Assembly: GCA_003994795.1 (NCBI GenBank)
Contig: AP018271.1
Coordinates: 195,081-259,080 of the forward strand
Length of the DNA stretch: 64,000 bases
From: Cylindrospermum sp. NIES-4074
GTDB lineage: Bacteria; Cyanobacteriota; Cyanobacteriia; Cyanobacteriales; Nostocaceae
Reading direction: 5' to 3'
Below the pieces are notes generated by a model. It did not search any database and was not told where the DNA came from. It saw nothing but the letters and a program-made list of their open reading frames with translations. The position numbers were made by a program, and so were the translations under genes. Every line of letters begins with the position of its first letter. Within the stretch, counting starts at the first letter, position 1. Below, piece after piece: positions 54,105 through 63,270 of the stretch.

Positions 54105-55007
54105 ATGATTGAAAAAATCAGCCTGATTAATTCAGACAATAGAAAAATCTCATCTTTATCAATAATTACCCAACCAAATTACCACCCGCAAGCAACTGAT
54201 ACAGCTATAGAGGCGGATATTTATCTGTTCGCTCGGTTGCGAAAACTATCACTAAAACAACGTATAGAAATGTTTATTGCCCATGACCGTGGGGTGAAAA
54301 AACTTTGCCTAGCAGGAATTAAATCTCGACATCGTAATGTTCCTGTGGAGAAAATTCGTTGTATATTTGCTCATGCTGTGCTCGGAGAAAAACTTGCTCC
54401 TGATTTTCAACCAAAAGGTATTGATGAACGGATGTGGGTTCAAGATTCAATTACACTCGCTGGCGAACTTCACCAACTTTTTGAGTCCATAAATATCTCT
54501 TACTACGTTAGTGGAGGTATAGCCAGTTCTATTCATGGTGAACCCCGCTCGACTCGTGATTTAGATTTGGTGATTGAAGTCCAGCCTGAGCAAATCGATT
54601 TGTTGGTAAGCGCACTAGAAACTGCTGGATATTATTGTCCAACAGGTGCGGTAGAAGCTTTAAAACGAAAGCAGGAACAAATGCTCAACATCACACATAC
54701 TGAAACTATCGCCAATGCTGACCTGTATATCACTGATGGTTCACCTTATGCAGTATTGCAGATGTCTCGACGGATGTTAATTGATATAGATGGAATAGCT
54801 TCATTTTGGGTGGCTTCACCTGAGGATACAATTTTGCAGAAGTTGCGATGGGGGAAGGGAAGTAAATCAGAAAAACAGTGGCGGGATGTTCTGGGTATAC
54901 TCAAATTGCAAGCGCAAATTTTGGACTATGCCTACCTCGTAAAGTGGGCGGAAACTTTAGATTTGGTTGATACTTTGAGTGAAGCATTAACTCAGGCAGG
55001 GATATAA
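54105..55007 (+). CDS. nucleotidyltransferase-fold protein (family D)
   Basis: A 300-aa protein. Residues 134-158 (YYVSGGIASSIHGEPRSTRD, then LDLVIEV) are a polymerase-beta-type nucleotidyltransferase signature: GG, then D-x-D (Asp152, Asp154). The following SPEDTILQKLRWG and QWRDVLGILKLQ occur in AbiEii/DUF6036-type toxin-like proteins. The N-terminal 90 residues are a separate helical unit (RLRKLSLKQRIEMFIAHDRG). It probably transfers NMP to a tRNA or protein as part of a toxin or defence pair with the upstream nuclease-like protein; inferred from fold and pairing. Confidence 0.65.
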   Translation: MIEKISLINSDNRKISSLSIITQPNYHPQATDTAIEADIYLFARLRKLSLKQRIEMFIAHDRGVKKLCLAGIKSRHRNVPVEKIRCIFAHAVLGEKLAPDFQPKGIDERMWVQDSITLAGELHQLFESINISYYVSGGIASSIHGEPRSTRDLDLVIEVQPEQIDLLVSALETAGYYCPTGAVEALKRKQEQMLNITHTETIANADLYITDGSPYAVLQMSRRMLIDIDGIASFWVASPEDTILQKLRWGKGSKSEKQWRDVLGILKLQAQILDYAYLVKWAETLDLVDTLSEALTQAGI

Positions 55008-55144
55008 GAAGTTGATGTGCATCAACAGGGTGCGGGCGCTTACAAAATTAGGAAATTATTTTTTTGATTTCCACTTTCACAGAAGAGGGCTATCTAATAG
55101 CATCAGGAAAGTGCCTATTTTGGTAACATAACTTGATCAAATCC

Positions 55145-56635
55145 ATGAATAAAAGAAAAGTATGGCTATTAACAATGTTTTTTACAGCAATGGCCGTCAT
55201 CAGCATAATCACAGGTCATAGCCATTCTCTAAAAGCCGCCTCATCTTTGGGTAAGGACACGCTGACGATGATTACTTCACCAGATTATCCCCCTTATGAG
55301 TTTTATGAGACTCAGGGTAGTGATAGGCAAATCGTAGGCTTTGATATAGATATTGCCAAGACTATTGCTCAAGAACTAGGTTTTAAACTCAAGGTAATGG
55401 AATCCGATTTCAATGGATTAATTCCCGCACTCCAAGCAAATCGGGCTGACTTTGTGATGGCTGGGATGACTCCTACCCCAGAACGTCAGAAAAATGTTGA
55501 TTTTTCCATTATTTATTACGAAGCCAAAGATACTATTGTCGCTCCCAAAACTAGCAGTCTGAAACAGCCGCAAGATTTGGCAGGAAAAAAAGTTGGGGTA
55601 CAACTGGGAACCATCCAAGAGCAAAATGCTCAAAAAATTGCCCAAAAAGTTCCAGGTATTGGGCTAAAACAACTAAATAAGGTACCGGAATTAATTCAAG
55701 AAATTAAATCAGGGCGAATTGATGCAGCAATTGTTGAGGATACGGTTGCCAGGGGATTTGCCCAAGCCAACCCAGAATTAGAGTTTAACGTGATTCCCTC
55801 AGAATCGGTGAGCGGATCAGCGATCGCCTTTCCTCAAGGTTCTTCGTTGGTAAAACCTTTTAATCAAGTCTTGCAACAAATGCAGGAGCAGGGAAAACTA
55901 GAAAAACTAGCAACCAAGTGGTTTTCGCAGAATACCGCAACGAACACTGTATCTTCACCTTCTGCCAAAGACGGACTGAATTTAGATTTTACCAGAATCA
56001 TTCCAGACATTCCCTTTATCCTCAAAGGCATCCCTCTGACGCTATTGTTTACACTATTGTCAGTATTTCTAGGGTTAATTTGGGGTACAGTTCTCTCTCT
56101 GTGCAAAATTATTGGTATCAAACCCTTAACTTGGGTTGCTAACGCCTACACCTCTGTATTCCGAGGTACTCCCCTGCTGTTACAGTTGGCTTTGGTTTAT
56201 TATGCGACACCTCAGCTAACAGGCTATCAAATCTCGGCTTTAGAGGCAGGGGTGCTAACTTTTACCCTCAATTCTGGGGCTTATATGTCGGAAACCATCC
56301 GGGGGGGAATTCAAGCCGTAGATAAAGGACAGAGTGAGGCGGCGATGTCTATGGGTGTTCCTTACTGGTTGATGATGCGGGATATAATTTTGCCCCAAGC
56401 ATTAAAGAACATTCTACCTGCATTGGTGAATGAAACTATCGGACTGTTGAAAGACTCGGCGTTGGTATCCACAATAGGTGTTGTGGAAATACTCCGCAGT
56501 GCCCAAATTGTAGGTGCGAATAAATATATTTATTTTGAACCTCTGCTGTTTGCGGGGTTAATTTACTATGTTTTAGTTATGGGTTTGACCTTTAGTGCAT
56601 CGGTTTTAGAAAGGAGGTTAAGACAAGGTGAGTAA
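55145..56635 (+). CDS. amino-acid ABC transporter, fused substrate-binding and permease protein
   Basis: About 496 aa from ATG 55145 (an in-frame TTG at 55133 is less likely). Signal-anchor (residues 5-30), then a GlnH-type solute-binding domain (TMITSPDYPPYEFYETQG; GFDIDIAKTIAQELG; PTPERQKNVDFS). The GlnP-type permease has TM helices and the EAA loop (EAAMSMGVPYWLMMRDIILP). Fusions of this kind are common in cyanobacteria. With the overlapping ATPase it imports a polar amino acid (glutamine, arginine or similar). Confidence 0.9.
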   Translation: MNKRKVWLLTMFFTAMAVISIITGHSHSLKAASSLGKDTLTMITSPDYPPYEFYETQGSDRQIVGFDIDIAKTIAQELGFKLKVMESDFNGLIPALQANRADFVMAGMTPTPERQKNVDFSIIYYEAKDTIVAPKTSSLKQPQDLAGKKVGVQLGTIQEQNAQKIAQKVPGIGLKQLNKVPELIQEIKSGRIDAAIVEDTVARGFAQANPELEFNVIPSESVSGSAIAFPQGSSLVKPFNQVLQQMQEQGKLEKLATKWFSQNTATNTVSSPSAKDGLNLDFTRIIPDIPFILKGIPLTLLFTLLSVFLGLIWGTVLSLCKIIGIKPLTWVANAYTSVFRGTPLLLQLALVYYATPQLTGYQISALEAGVLTFTLNSGAYMSETIRGGIQAVDKGQSEAAMSMGVPYWLMMRDIILPQALKNILPALVNETIGLLKDSALVSTIGVVEILRSAQIVGANKYIYFEPLLFAGLIYYVLVMGLTFSASVLERRLRQGE

Positions 56636-57365
56636 AGCGGTAATTCGCACAGAATTTTTGTGTAAAGCTTTTGGTAAACTTAATGTACTTAAAGATATTT
56701 CTACAGAGATTTATCAAGGTGAAGTCGTGGCAATTCTTGGTCCTTCAGGTTCAGGTAAATCTACTTTTCTGCGGTGTATGAACTTGCTAGAACGACCGAC
56801 TCAAGGTAGAATTTATTTCCACGAACAAGATATCACTAATCCTCAGGTCAACATTGCTCAGGTTCGGCAACAGTTAGTGATGGTGTTTCAACACTTTAAT
56901 CTCTTTCCCCATATGACTGTAATGCAAAATGTCACCTATGCTCCTATCAAGGTGAAAGGAGTAAATCAGCAGTTAGCTGAAGCTCAGGGGGTAAAGTTAC
57001 TGAAAAAGGTGGGTTTAGAGGAGAAAGCAGATGTCTACCCATCCAAATTATCAGGGGGACAGAAACAAAGGGTGGCGATTGCCCGTGCTTTGGCAATGGA
57101 ACCAGAAATGATTTTATTTGATGAACCCACTTCGGCTTTAGATCCAGAGATGGTTAAAGATGTCTTGGAAGTAATGCAAGGGTTAGCTCAAACAGGGATA
57201 ACTATGGCGATTGTTACTCATGAAATGGGATTTGCCAGAAAAGTTGCTACTCGAATCATGTTTCTCGATCAAGGGACTTTAGCAGAAGATACGACTCCTA
57301 GCCAGTTTTTTCAAAATCCTCAGTGTGAGCGAGCACAGCAATTTTTAGAAAAAATGTTGAATTAG
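56628..57365 (+). CDS. amino-acid ABC transporter ATP-binding protein
   Basis: A 245-aa GlnQ-type ATPase with a GTG start overlapping the permease by 8 bases. Walker A GPSGSGKST, Q-loop VFQHFN, signature LSGGQKQR, Walker B MILFDEPTSALDPE and H-loop THEMGFA are all intact. Partner of the 55145 protein. Confidence 0.95.
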   Translation: MSKAVIRTEFLCKAFGKLNVLKDISTEIYQGEVVAILGPSGSGKSTFLRCMNLLERPTQGRIYFHEQDITNPQVNIAQVRQQLVMVFQHFNLFPHMTVMQNVTYAPIKVKGVNQQLAEAQGVKLLKKVGLEEKADVYPSKLSGGQKQRVAIARALAMEPEMILFDEPTSALDPEMVKDVLEVMQGLAQTGITMAIVTHEMGFARKVATRIMFLDQGTLAEDTTPSQFFQNPQCERAQQFLEKMLN

Positions 57366-57538
57366 CCTTGTGACTATAATCAACAATCCATCTCCTTGGC
57401 TCATAAAACGCTAATTTCTAATTTTTAATTTCTAATCTCCCTGCTCCCCGCCCCCAGCAAAGCTGCCCAAACGAAGCAAGGCATCTCACTTTGGAGCATC
57501 GCTCCCGTTTAACTTTAATTAGTGAGGGTAATTTCTCT

Positions 57539-57673
57539 ATGATTTATGGTGATAGTTCTGCTTCCTTACCGCCCATTAAACTTATTCCCCTTGATGATGA
57601 AACTGCAAATATTACTGATATACAGCGCAGAGGAATTAAAGGAAAGATAAAAAGCACTTTACCAACGGAATAA
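57539..57673 (+). pseudogene. duplicated 5' end of the integrase gene
   Basis: Encodes SSASLPPIKLIPLDDETANI and TDIQRRGIKGKIKSTLPT, the same as the N-terminus of the recombinase at 57812, then stops (E, TAA). The 135-base segment is almost identical to 57812-57943. Between the copies a short stretch (about 57672-57716) repeats sequence from the nucleotidyltransferase gene (54143-54184), so several recombination events are layered here. Confidence 0.8.
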
Positions 57674-57811
57674 AAAAATCCCATCTTTATCAAGAATTAC
57701 CCAACCAAATTACCATGTTAACGCGAGTTTTGAGATTTAGTTGAGGAATTTTATCATAATACATCCGGAAGAGCCAAATTAAAATTCAAAATGTACGAGG
57801 TTAATTTATCA

Positions 57812-58846
57812 ATGGTTTATAGTAATAGTTCTGCTTCCTTACCGCCCATTAAACTTATTCCCCTTGATGATGAAACTGCAAATATTACTGATATACAGCG
57901 CAGAGGAATTAAAGGAAAGATAAAAAGCACTTTACCAACAGACATCAGGTGGGTAAAGGTGCAGGAATTTTTACGCAGTAATAACTTCGCACTCAACAGC
58001 CGCAAGTTATATGAACGGGAACTAAAACGGTTTTTAGGTTGGACAGAACTGCATTATCATGAGTTGCGCTCCCGGCATCTGGCACAATACAAAGAATACC
58101 TAATGACAGAAGTCTGTATAGAGGGAGATAAACCTCTTTCCAAAAGTAGTATTAATGCGGCGTTGGCGGCAATTAAAAGTTTCTTTAAATGGTTGACTTT
58201 CACATATCCAGAGATGATAATTACTAATCCCACTCTGGGAATAAAGCTGGAAAAAGTACCCGTGCCACCAGCACAAAGTTTAACTGAGAAAGAAATGCAA
58301 CAGGTATGGGCAGCTTTGGAGTGTTTGGGAGAAACAAAGCAGCGAGATATTGTACTCATTCATATTCTCAATCATGGACTCCGTGCTGGGGAAGTGGTTA
58401 ATTTAAATGTTGGTTCGTTTGATGGCAAGCTGTTGTTTTTACCTGACACTAAGACCAATGAACCACGTCTAGTTCCTTTACGCAAGGAAAGTCGGGAGGT
58501 GGTTGCAAAATATCTGCGCTTTCGTGAGGAGCAGGGTGAGGAATTAACTAGCCTTAGTCCACTGCTAATTTCATATCATAATTCGCACAAAGGGGAGCGT
58601 TTAAGTTATCATGGTATCTACTTTGCAGTGGAGAAAATAGGAGAAATTGCCGGAATTGAGAATTTACATCCCCATGCTTTTCGTCATACTTATGCTACTG
58701 ATTTGTTGTTATTAGGTGTTGACCCTAGCCATGCACGTAAGTTGACGGGGCATCAAAGTGAGAAGGCTTTTCGGCGGTATACTCTGCGTAGTGAACAAGA
58801 AGCTGCTATCTCTGCTTATTATCGTGCTATTGGTGAAGAAGGATAA
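57812..58846 (+). CDS. tyrosine recombinase / integrase
   Basis: About 344 aa from ATG 57812 (ATG 57791 also in frame). The N-terminal SAM-like domain contains VKVQEFLRSNNFALNSRKLY. The catalytic domain has Arg in NHGLRAGEVVNL, a Lys strand, HPHAFRHTYATDLLLL, LTGHQSEKAFRRY and the terminal Tyr. Complete and probably active. It may have mediated insertions here; the duplicated 5' end marks a junction. Confidence 0.85.
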   Translation: MVYSNSSASLPPIKLIPLDDETANITDIQRRGIKGKIKSTLPTDIRWVKVQEFLRSNNFALNSRKLYERELKRFLGWTELHYHELRSRHLAQYKEYLMTEVCIEGDKPLSKSSINAALAAIKSFFKWLTFTYPEMIITNPTLGIKLEKVPVPPAQSLTEKEMQQVWAALECLGETKQRDIVLIHILNHGLRAGEVVNLNVGSFDGKLLFLPDTKTNEPRLVPLRKESREVVAKYLRFREEQGEELTSLSPLLISYHNSHKGERLSYHGIYFAVEKIGEIAGIENLHPHAFRHTYATDLLLLGVDPSHARKLTGHQSEKAFRRYTLRSEQEAAISAYYRAIGEEG

Positions 58847-59226
58847 AGGGAAGGGTAAGCATTCAGGTATCAGCGGTCAGCGTTCGACTCAAGCGTTGCC
58901 GAACGCGAACAGCGTCTCGTAGAGAAGTCAGTCAGATAAAACCGAGTTTAAAGGTTTTAAGTTGGGGAAACTGACACCAAAAGCAATTAGTAATTCCCCT
59001 GCCAGAATGCTCATAAATTCTTTAAGGAAAGCTGATAGCTTGAAGCTAAAAGCTGAATGTTTACAGGGTAGCATTAGCAAATTTCTTCCTTTGAGTCTTT
59101 TATTGGATTAGTTGAGCAAGACAGAAAGATAACTGAAGACCTCAAATTATATCGAGTCTCAGAAAAATGAATTGAGTTAGTCAAAATTTTTGTTGGCACA
59201 TTGAGCAATTAAATACAGGTGTATAA
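58847..59226. other. intergenic region, cyanobacterial repeats only
   Basis: Contains GAACGCGAACAGCGTCTCGT near 58907 and an AAGCTGATAGCTTGAAGC-type short repeat near 59028. No gene or operator supported. The promoter of the 59227 operon should be at its right end. Confidence 0.45.
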
Positions 59227-59691
59227 ATGCCAAGACCACTTAATCCAAAATGTCAGTTATGCTCTAAACTTTCAACAACACAAGCAAAAGTTTTACATGG
59301 TTCAGAAGGTGATGGTTGTTGGAATCCTCATGTATGTCATAATCGCCGTTCTTTTTACCGTCAGCGTATAAAGCAGGATGCAGATATTGAAACAGTAAAT
59401 GTGGAACCACCTGCGACATATTTTGCAGTGCTTTACTTATATAAGGAATCGGGAGATAAACCGTTACATGCTTTGGGTGCCCAATTATGGCATGGACAAA
59501 AACCCATTTGTCGTCTTGAACCAATCCATTGCTTTGGGTTAACAGCAGGTAAAATTAAAACCTATACTGAACAGGTGTTGCAAGCTTTTTCTCGGCAATA
59601 TGAAATTCCGTTGTCTCAATATAAGGAGATGTTCGAGGTTAGCCCCATCCACTGTCCAGTGCGTCCTTGTCCGTTGCATCCGGAGTTATAA
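59227..59691 (+). CDS. conserved Cys-rich hypothetical protein
   Basis: A 154-aa protein with an N-terminal Cys pair CQLCSKL, then CWNPHVCHNRRSFYRQRIKQ, and a C-terminal HCPVRPCPLHPEL, suggesting zinc binding. The middle part (YFAVLYLYKESGDKPLHALG) looks like a small alpha/beta fold. The next gene begins 3 bases after its stop. I recognise the type from cyanobacterial plasmids and islands, with no known function. First gene of a helicase-containing cluster. Confidence 0.65.
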   Translation: MPRPLNPKCQLCSKLSTTQAKVLHGSEGDGCWNPHVCHNRRSFYRQRIKQDADIETVNVEPPATYFAVLYLYKESGDKPLHALGAQLWHGQKPICRLEPIHCFGLTAGKIKTYTEQVLQAFSRQYEIPLSQYKEMFEVSPIHCPVRPCPLHPEL

Positions 59692-59693
59692 AT

Positions 59694-60410
59694 ATGACTA
59701 CATATAGACAACTAACTATCTGGGATGTACTTGATGAGCTTTCAGAATCTCCACCTACTTCATCATTGAATGCGGTGTGGGAGTGTTTGGATGCAGAACT
59801 CTGGGAGTTACCTGTGGAAGCACAATTGTCAACTGCGGGTATGGCGTTTAATCAAATTGCCCAAATTCTCCGAGAGCGTGCGACTATGCTGTTACAAGAT
59901 GTGAGGGACAGTCGAAATCCTGATGGGCCTATTGTCAGCACTGATATGTTTGCCGGGTTGGTGCGAACCACAATGCAGCTGGATTTAGATGATTTGATAG
60001 AAGTCGAAGTGCCGCAAATATTTAAGGCACATGGTACACATCAATTTTCTCATATTAGCAGTAAGGGTGATTCTGTGGCAGCTCCTGTTGAAAAGGGTCA
60101 GGTGTTGGCAATGCTGGAACAAATCACCTGTGTGGAAGATGTGCATGAATTGGCGGGTGATGAAGATGTGGAAGGATGGCTTAGTGCGATGGCTTCGCCC
60201 GCCGTAGGCATCGCTAATTATTTAACACGGACTCCAGGTGATATTTCTTTAACTACGTTGCAATCTATGTTGCAAATGCCATTAGTGGAGGTGTGGTTGG
60301 GATTGTTACTGGGTGGTTTTACTTTAGAACAGCGTGGCGATTTTTATGAAAGTCAGGATGTATGGATTCTTGCTGGCACGGAAACAGAAAAAAACACAAA
60401 TTTTTTCTAG
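59694..60410 (+). CDS. conserved hypothetical protein of the helicase cluster
   Basis: About 238 aa from ATG 59694, 3 bases behind the previous gene. Mostly helical (QLTIWDVLDELSESP; AGMAFNQIAQILRERATMLL; LDDLIEVEVPQIFKAHG). No motif recognised. Inside it a GCTTCGCCCGCCGTAGGCATCG stretch is a common cyanobacterial repeat that has landed in frame (AMASPAVGIA). Function unknown; coupling suggests work with the Cys-rich protein. Confidence 0.6.
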   Translation: MTTYRQLTIWDVLDELSESPPTSSLNAVWECLDAELWELPVEAQLSTAGMAFNQIAQILRERATMLLQDVRDSRNPDGPIVSTDMFAGLVRTTMQLDLDDLIEVEVPQIFKAHGTHQFSHISSKGDSVAAPVEKGQVLAMLEQITCVEDVHELAGDEDVEGWLSAMASPAVGIANYLTRTPGDISLTTLQSMLQMPLVEVWLGLLLGGFTLEQRGDFYESQDVWILAGTETEKNTNFF

Positions 60411-60424
60411 TTACGACCTCCTGC

Positions 60425-60545
60425 CCGCCCTAAATTGTCTATACTTAAGTGCATAAGATGGTGTAGACATGGTGATTTCTTCTAGTGGCGCTTCCCTTAC
60501 CGCCCTAAATTGTCTATACTTAAGTGCATAAGATGGTGTAGACAT
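60425..60545 (+). promoter_or_regulatory. duplicated RHH-gene operator/promoter
   Basis: An identical 46-base element occurs at 60425-60470 and 60500-60545 (CCGCCCTAAATTGTCTATAC to GATGGTGTAGACAT). It contains the interrupted palindrome TGTCTATAC...GTGTAGACA and ends 1 base before the GTG start of the RHH gene. A related element precedes the 27238 RHH gene. Probable autoregulatory operator. Confidence 0.7.
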
Positions 60546-60546
60546 A

Positions 60547-61137
60547 GTGAAAAAAGTTGAACGCGAATCAATAAATTTTAAACTGCCTAAGCCTTTGGTC
60601 GAAGCGCTCAGGGCTAAAGCCAGAGAACTTGAAACCACAGCCACGGATTTAGTCATTCGGGGGCTACACCATATTCTGAGTTCGACTGCTGAGGATGCAG
60701 ATAATGGTATAGAAGCTAGTGTAGACACTCGTCTGCATGAACTGGAAACTCAACTTACCCAAGTGGCCTCTCGTATAGAGTCGCGTGTAGAGAATGGTGT
60801 AGACGAGGAGTTAAAACAAAGATTTACACACTTTGAGCAAAAGACTGAGGCGATCGCTTTGAGATTAGCACAAGTTGAAGGGGCTATCTCTTTACTATCC
60901 CAGCGCTCATCAACTCCGCAGAGAAGGCAATCCTACCAATATCATCCACCGCAGCTTGAACTACAAGCTTATACGGGGGAAAATCTGGCTAAAAGATTGG
61001 GTATCGATGCGGCAACTTTAAAACGGGAGCTTCATAATCAGAGTTCTAAGGATTTTGAAAGGTGGTGCAGGTCGAAAGATCCTAGTTCTGTTGGCTGGCG
61101 GTTTGGTGACGATGGACTCTTCCACCCCATCAAATGA
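60547..61137 (+). CDS. ribbon-helix-helix regulator with C-terminal extension
   Basis: 196 aa, GTG start. Residues 1-50 are a ribbon-helix-helix (VERESINFKLPKPLVEALRA, then TTATDLVIRGLHHILS), the same as in the 27238 protein. The middle is coiled-coil-like (RLHELETQLTQVASRIESRV; LKQRFTHFEQKTEAIALRLA). The C-terminal 45 residues (ENLAKRLGIDAATLKRELHN, then FERWCRSKDPSSVGWRF) look like a second small DNA-binding unit. Probably represses its own cluster through the twin operators. Confidence 0.7.
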   Translation: MKKVERESINFKLPKPLVEALRAKARELETTATDLVIRGLHHILSSTAEDADNGIEASVDTRLHELETQLTQVASRIESRVENGVDEELKQRFTHFEQKTEAIALRLAQVEGAISLLSQRSSTPQRRQSYQYHPPQLELQAYTGENLAKRLGIDAATLKRELHNQSSKDFERWCRSKDPSSVGWRFGDDGLFHPIK

Positions 61138-61321
61138 TGGAACCGCCGGAGGCGATGGCGCGGAGCGCCCGCACTAAGAGCGATGGGCTACGCCCCTCCG
61201 GAGGCGATCGCAACAACGCCGTTCTAAACAGTCAAAGTCAACTCATTGTTGTTGAATTTTGCACGGTAACTACCTACACTAACACTAGCAAGGGCATAGT
61301 TATAGCTGCTAAGGGTGCATC

Positions 61322-63031
61322 ATGAATCAAAACTATACATTCAAATTTAATTCTTCCACTGCCTTAGAAGCACTCAAAGTAGGCAAATACGACCCCTTCA
61401 ACTTCTACGAAGCACGCCTAGACCTATTTAAACTCTCAGTCATGGCAGACTATGACCAGTTAGTTTGCCTTCCCACCCTCACCGCCATTGATAAATATTG
61501 GTATCAAATTGAAACAGCCCGCAAAGTCCTCAGACAACTCGGTGGACGGGCATTGTTAGCAGATGAAGTAGGATTAGGCAAAACCATTGAAGCTGGACTC
61601 ATCTGTGCCGAGTATTTAGCAAGAGGCATGGTACAGTCCCTACTCGTACTCACTCCCGCATCTCTAGTTTCCCAATGGCAGTTAGAATTAAGTGAGAAAT
61701 TTAATATAGCAACCATCACCACAGACAACCGCGACTCCCAACAACCCATAGAAGAATTCTGGACGCAAAATCCCCGCATCATCGCTTCACTCAACACCGC
61801 CAAATCTGCCAAGCACTTCTCTCATGTCACCAGTCGCACTTGGGACTTGGTAGTTGTCGATGAAGCACACCACCTGAAAAATCGCACTACCCTTAACTGG
61901 AAACTAGTGAACGCCCTCAACAAGCGGTTCATTCTCATGCTCACTGCTACTCCAGTGCAGAACTCACTGATTGAATTGTTTAATCTCCTTACCCTCCTCA
62001 AGCCAGGTTTACTGCAAACGGAAGCTGCGTTTAAAAAAGAATACGTTGATTCGAGAAATGGACGCATTCCCAAAAATCCCGAAAAACTGCGTTCCTTGAT
62101 GCGGGAAGTAATGGTACGCAATACTCGTGCTTTGGTAGATGTGAAACTACCGAAACGTTTCGCTACCACAATTACAGTTGCACCTGCTGCTGGTGAACAA
62201 AAACTGTACCAAGATTTGAGTGATTATCTGCGTTCTTCAGAAGACAAGTTAGACAGACTTTCCCGAACTAATTTGTTAATGCGTGCTGGTTCTTCTCCTG
62301 GTGCGTTGGCTGACTCCCTCAAGCAACTCACTAAACGCATACCTGATGAAGAATTGAAGTCTTTAGCCAAACGTGCTACTCAGGTGAAACAAGTAGAGAA
62401 AGCCAGAGCATTGGTAGAAATGCTTTCCAAATCTCGTCAAAAAACATTAGTATTCACTACTCACAAGGCCACCAGTGAATATTTGGCTAAAACCCTGCAA
62501 GCTGCAAACATTCCCTTTGCAGAATTTCAAGGGGGGATGTCCCTGAAAGCAAAAGATGAAGCTATCTGTGCTTTTCGGGATAGTGTTTCTGTACTGTTGG
62601 CATCAGAAACAGGTGGAGAAGGGCGGAATATTCAATTTGCGAATGCGATCGTTAATTATGACCTACCTTGGAATCCAATGAAAATCGAACAGCGTATTGG
62701 TCGTATTCACCGGCTCGGACAAACTCAGGATGTGTTTATTTTTAACTTTTGTTTAAAAGGCAGTATTGAAGAATACATTCTGCGAATATTACATGACAAA
62801 ATTAATATGTTTGAACTGGTGGTAGGAGAGATTGAGACAATTTTGGGCAATGTGGATGATGAATTTGATTTTAGTGAAATTGTGATGGATATTTGGTTAA
62901 AACATCAGAAAACACCTGAATTAGATACAGCTTTTGACCAATTGGCGGATAATTTGTTGAAAGCTAAAGACCAGTATCAGCAAGTGCAGGAATTAGATGA
63001 GCAGATTTTTGGTGAAGATTTTGAAGCGTGA
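61322..63031 (+). CDS. SNF2-family DEAH helicase
   Basis: 569 aa. Walker A DEVGLGKTIE (81-90), DEAH box VVDEAHHLKNR (near 178), TATPVQNS, then the helicase C part with GGEGRNIQFANAIVNYDLPW and QRIGRIHRLGQ. The size is that of a minimal SNF2/RapA-like motor. Relatives occur in defence systems (DISARM DrmD, RapA-like partners of methyltransferases). It follows the RHH gene after 184 bases of HIP1-rich DNA. The gene normally expected downstream may have been lost to the IS insertion near 63216. Confidence 0.85.
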   Translation: MNQNYTFKFNSSTALEALKVGKYDPFNFYEARLDLFKLSVMADYDQLVCLPTLTAIDKYWYQIETARKVLRQLGGRALLADEVGLGKTIEAGLICAEYLARGMVQSLLVLTPASLVSQWQLELSEKFNIATITTDNRDSQQPIEEFWTQNPRIIASLNTAKSAKHFSHVTSRTWDLVVVDEAHHLKNRTTLNWKLVNALNKRFILMLTATPVQNSLIELFNLLTLLKPGLLQTEAAFKKEYVDSRNGRIPKNPEKLRSLMREVMVRNTRALVDVKLPKRFATTITVAPAAGEQKLYQDLSDYLRSSEDKLDRLSRTNLLMRAGSSPGALADSLKQLTKRIPDEELKSLAKRATQVKQVEKARALVEMLSKSRQKTLVFTTHKATSEYLAKTLQAANIPFAEFQGGMSLKAKDEAICAFRDSVSVLLASETGGEGRNIQFANAIVNYDLPWNPMKIEQRIGRIHRLGQTQDVFIFNFCLKGSIEEYILRILHDKINMFELVVGEIETILGNVDDEFDFSEIVMDIWLKHQKTPELDTAFDQLADNLLKAKDQYQQVQELDEQIFGEDFEA

Positions 63032-63032
63032 G

Positions 63033-63104
63033 TATTGGGGACTGGGGACTGGGGACTGGGGACGGGGGATTGGGGACTGGGGGGATTGAGGACGGGGGAC
63101 TGGA
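63033..63104 (+). repeat. GGGGACT heptamer tandem repeat
   Basis: About ten copies of GGGGACT and variants (GGGGATT, GGGGACG), a well-known cyanobacterial short tandem repeat, just after the helicase stop. Confidence 0.9.
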
Positions 63105-63116
63105 GATTTTACACAG

Positions 63117-63215
63117 ATGGAAAATCGAGGTTTTGAATCTTTGGAATTTTATCAGGATAGTTTAAAACTACTCAAGGCAGCTTATCCCTCTTTTGTCACT
63201 CTCACCAAAATATAA
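63117..63215 (+). pseudogene. four-helix-bundle protein fragment
   Basis: 32 codons, MENRGFESLEFYQDSLKLLK..., resembling the start of the S23-type four-helix-bundle family (about 120 aa), then a stop. Truncated where IS DNA appears to begin. Confidence 0.5.
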
Positions 63216-63270
63216 TTAAGGGCGAGTGCCTGCGGCACGCTACGCGAACGCAAAAACAGAGACAGAGAGT

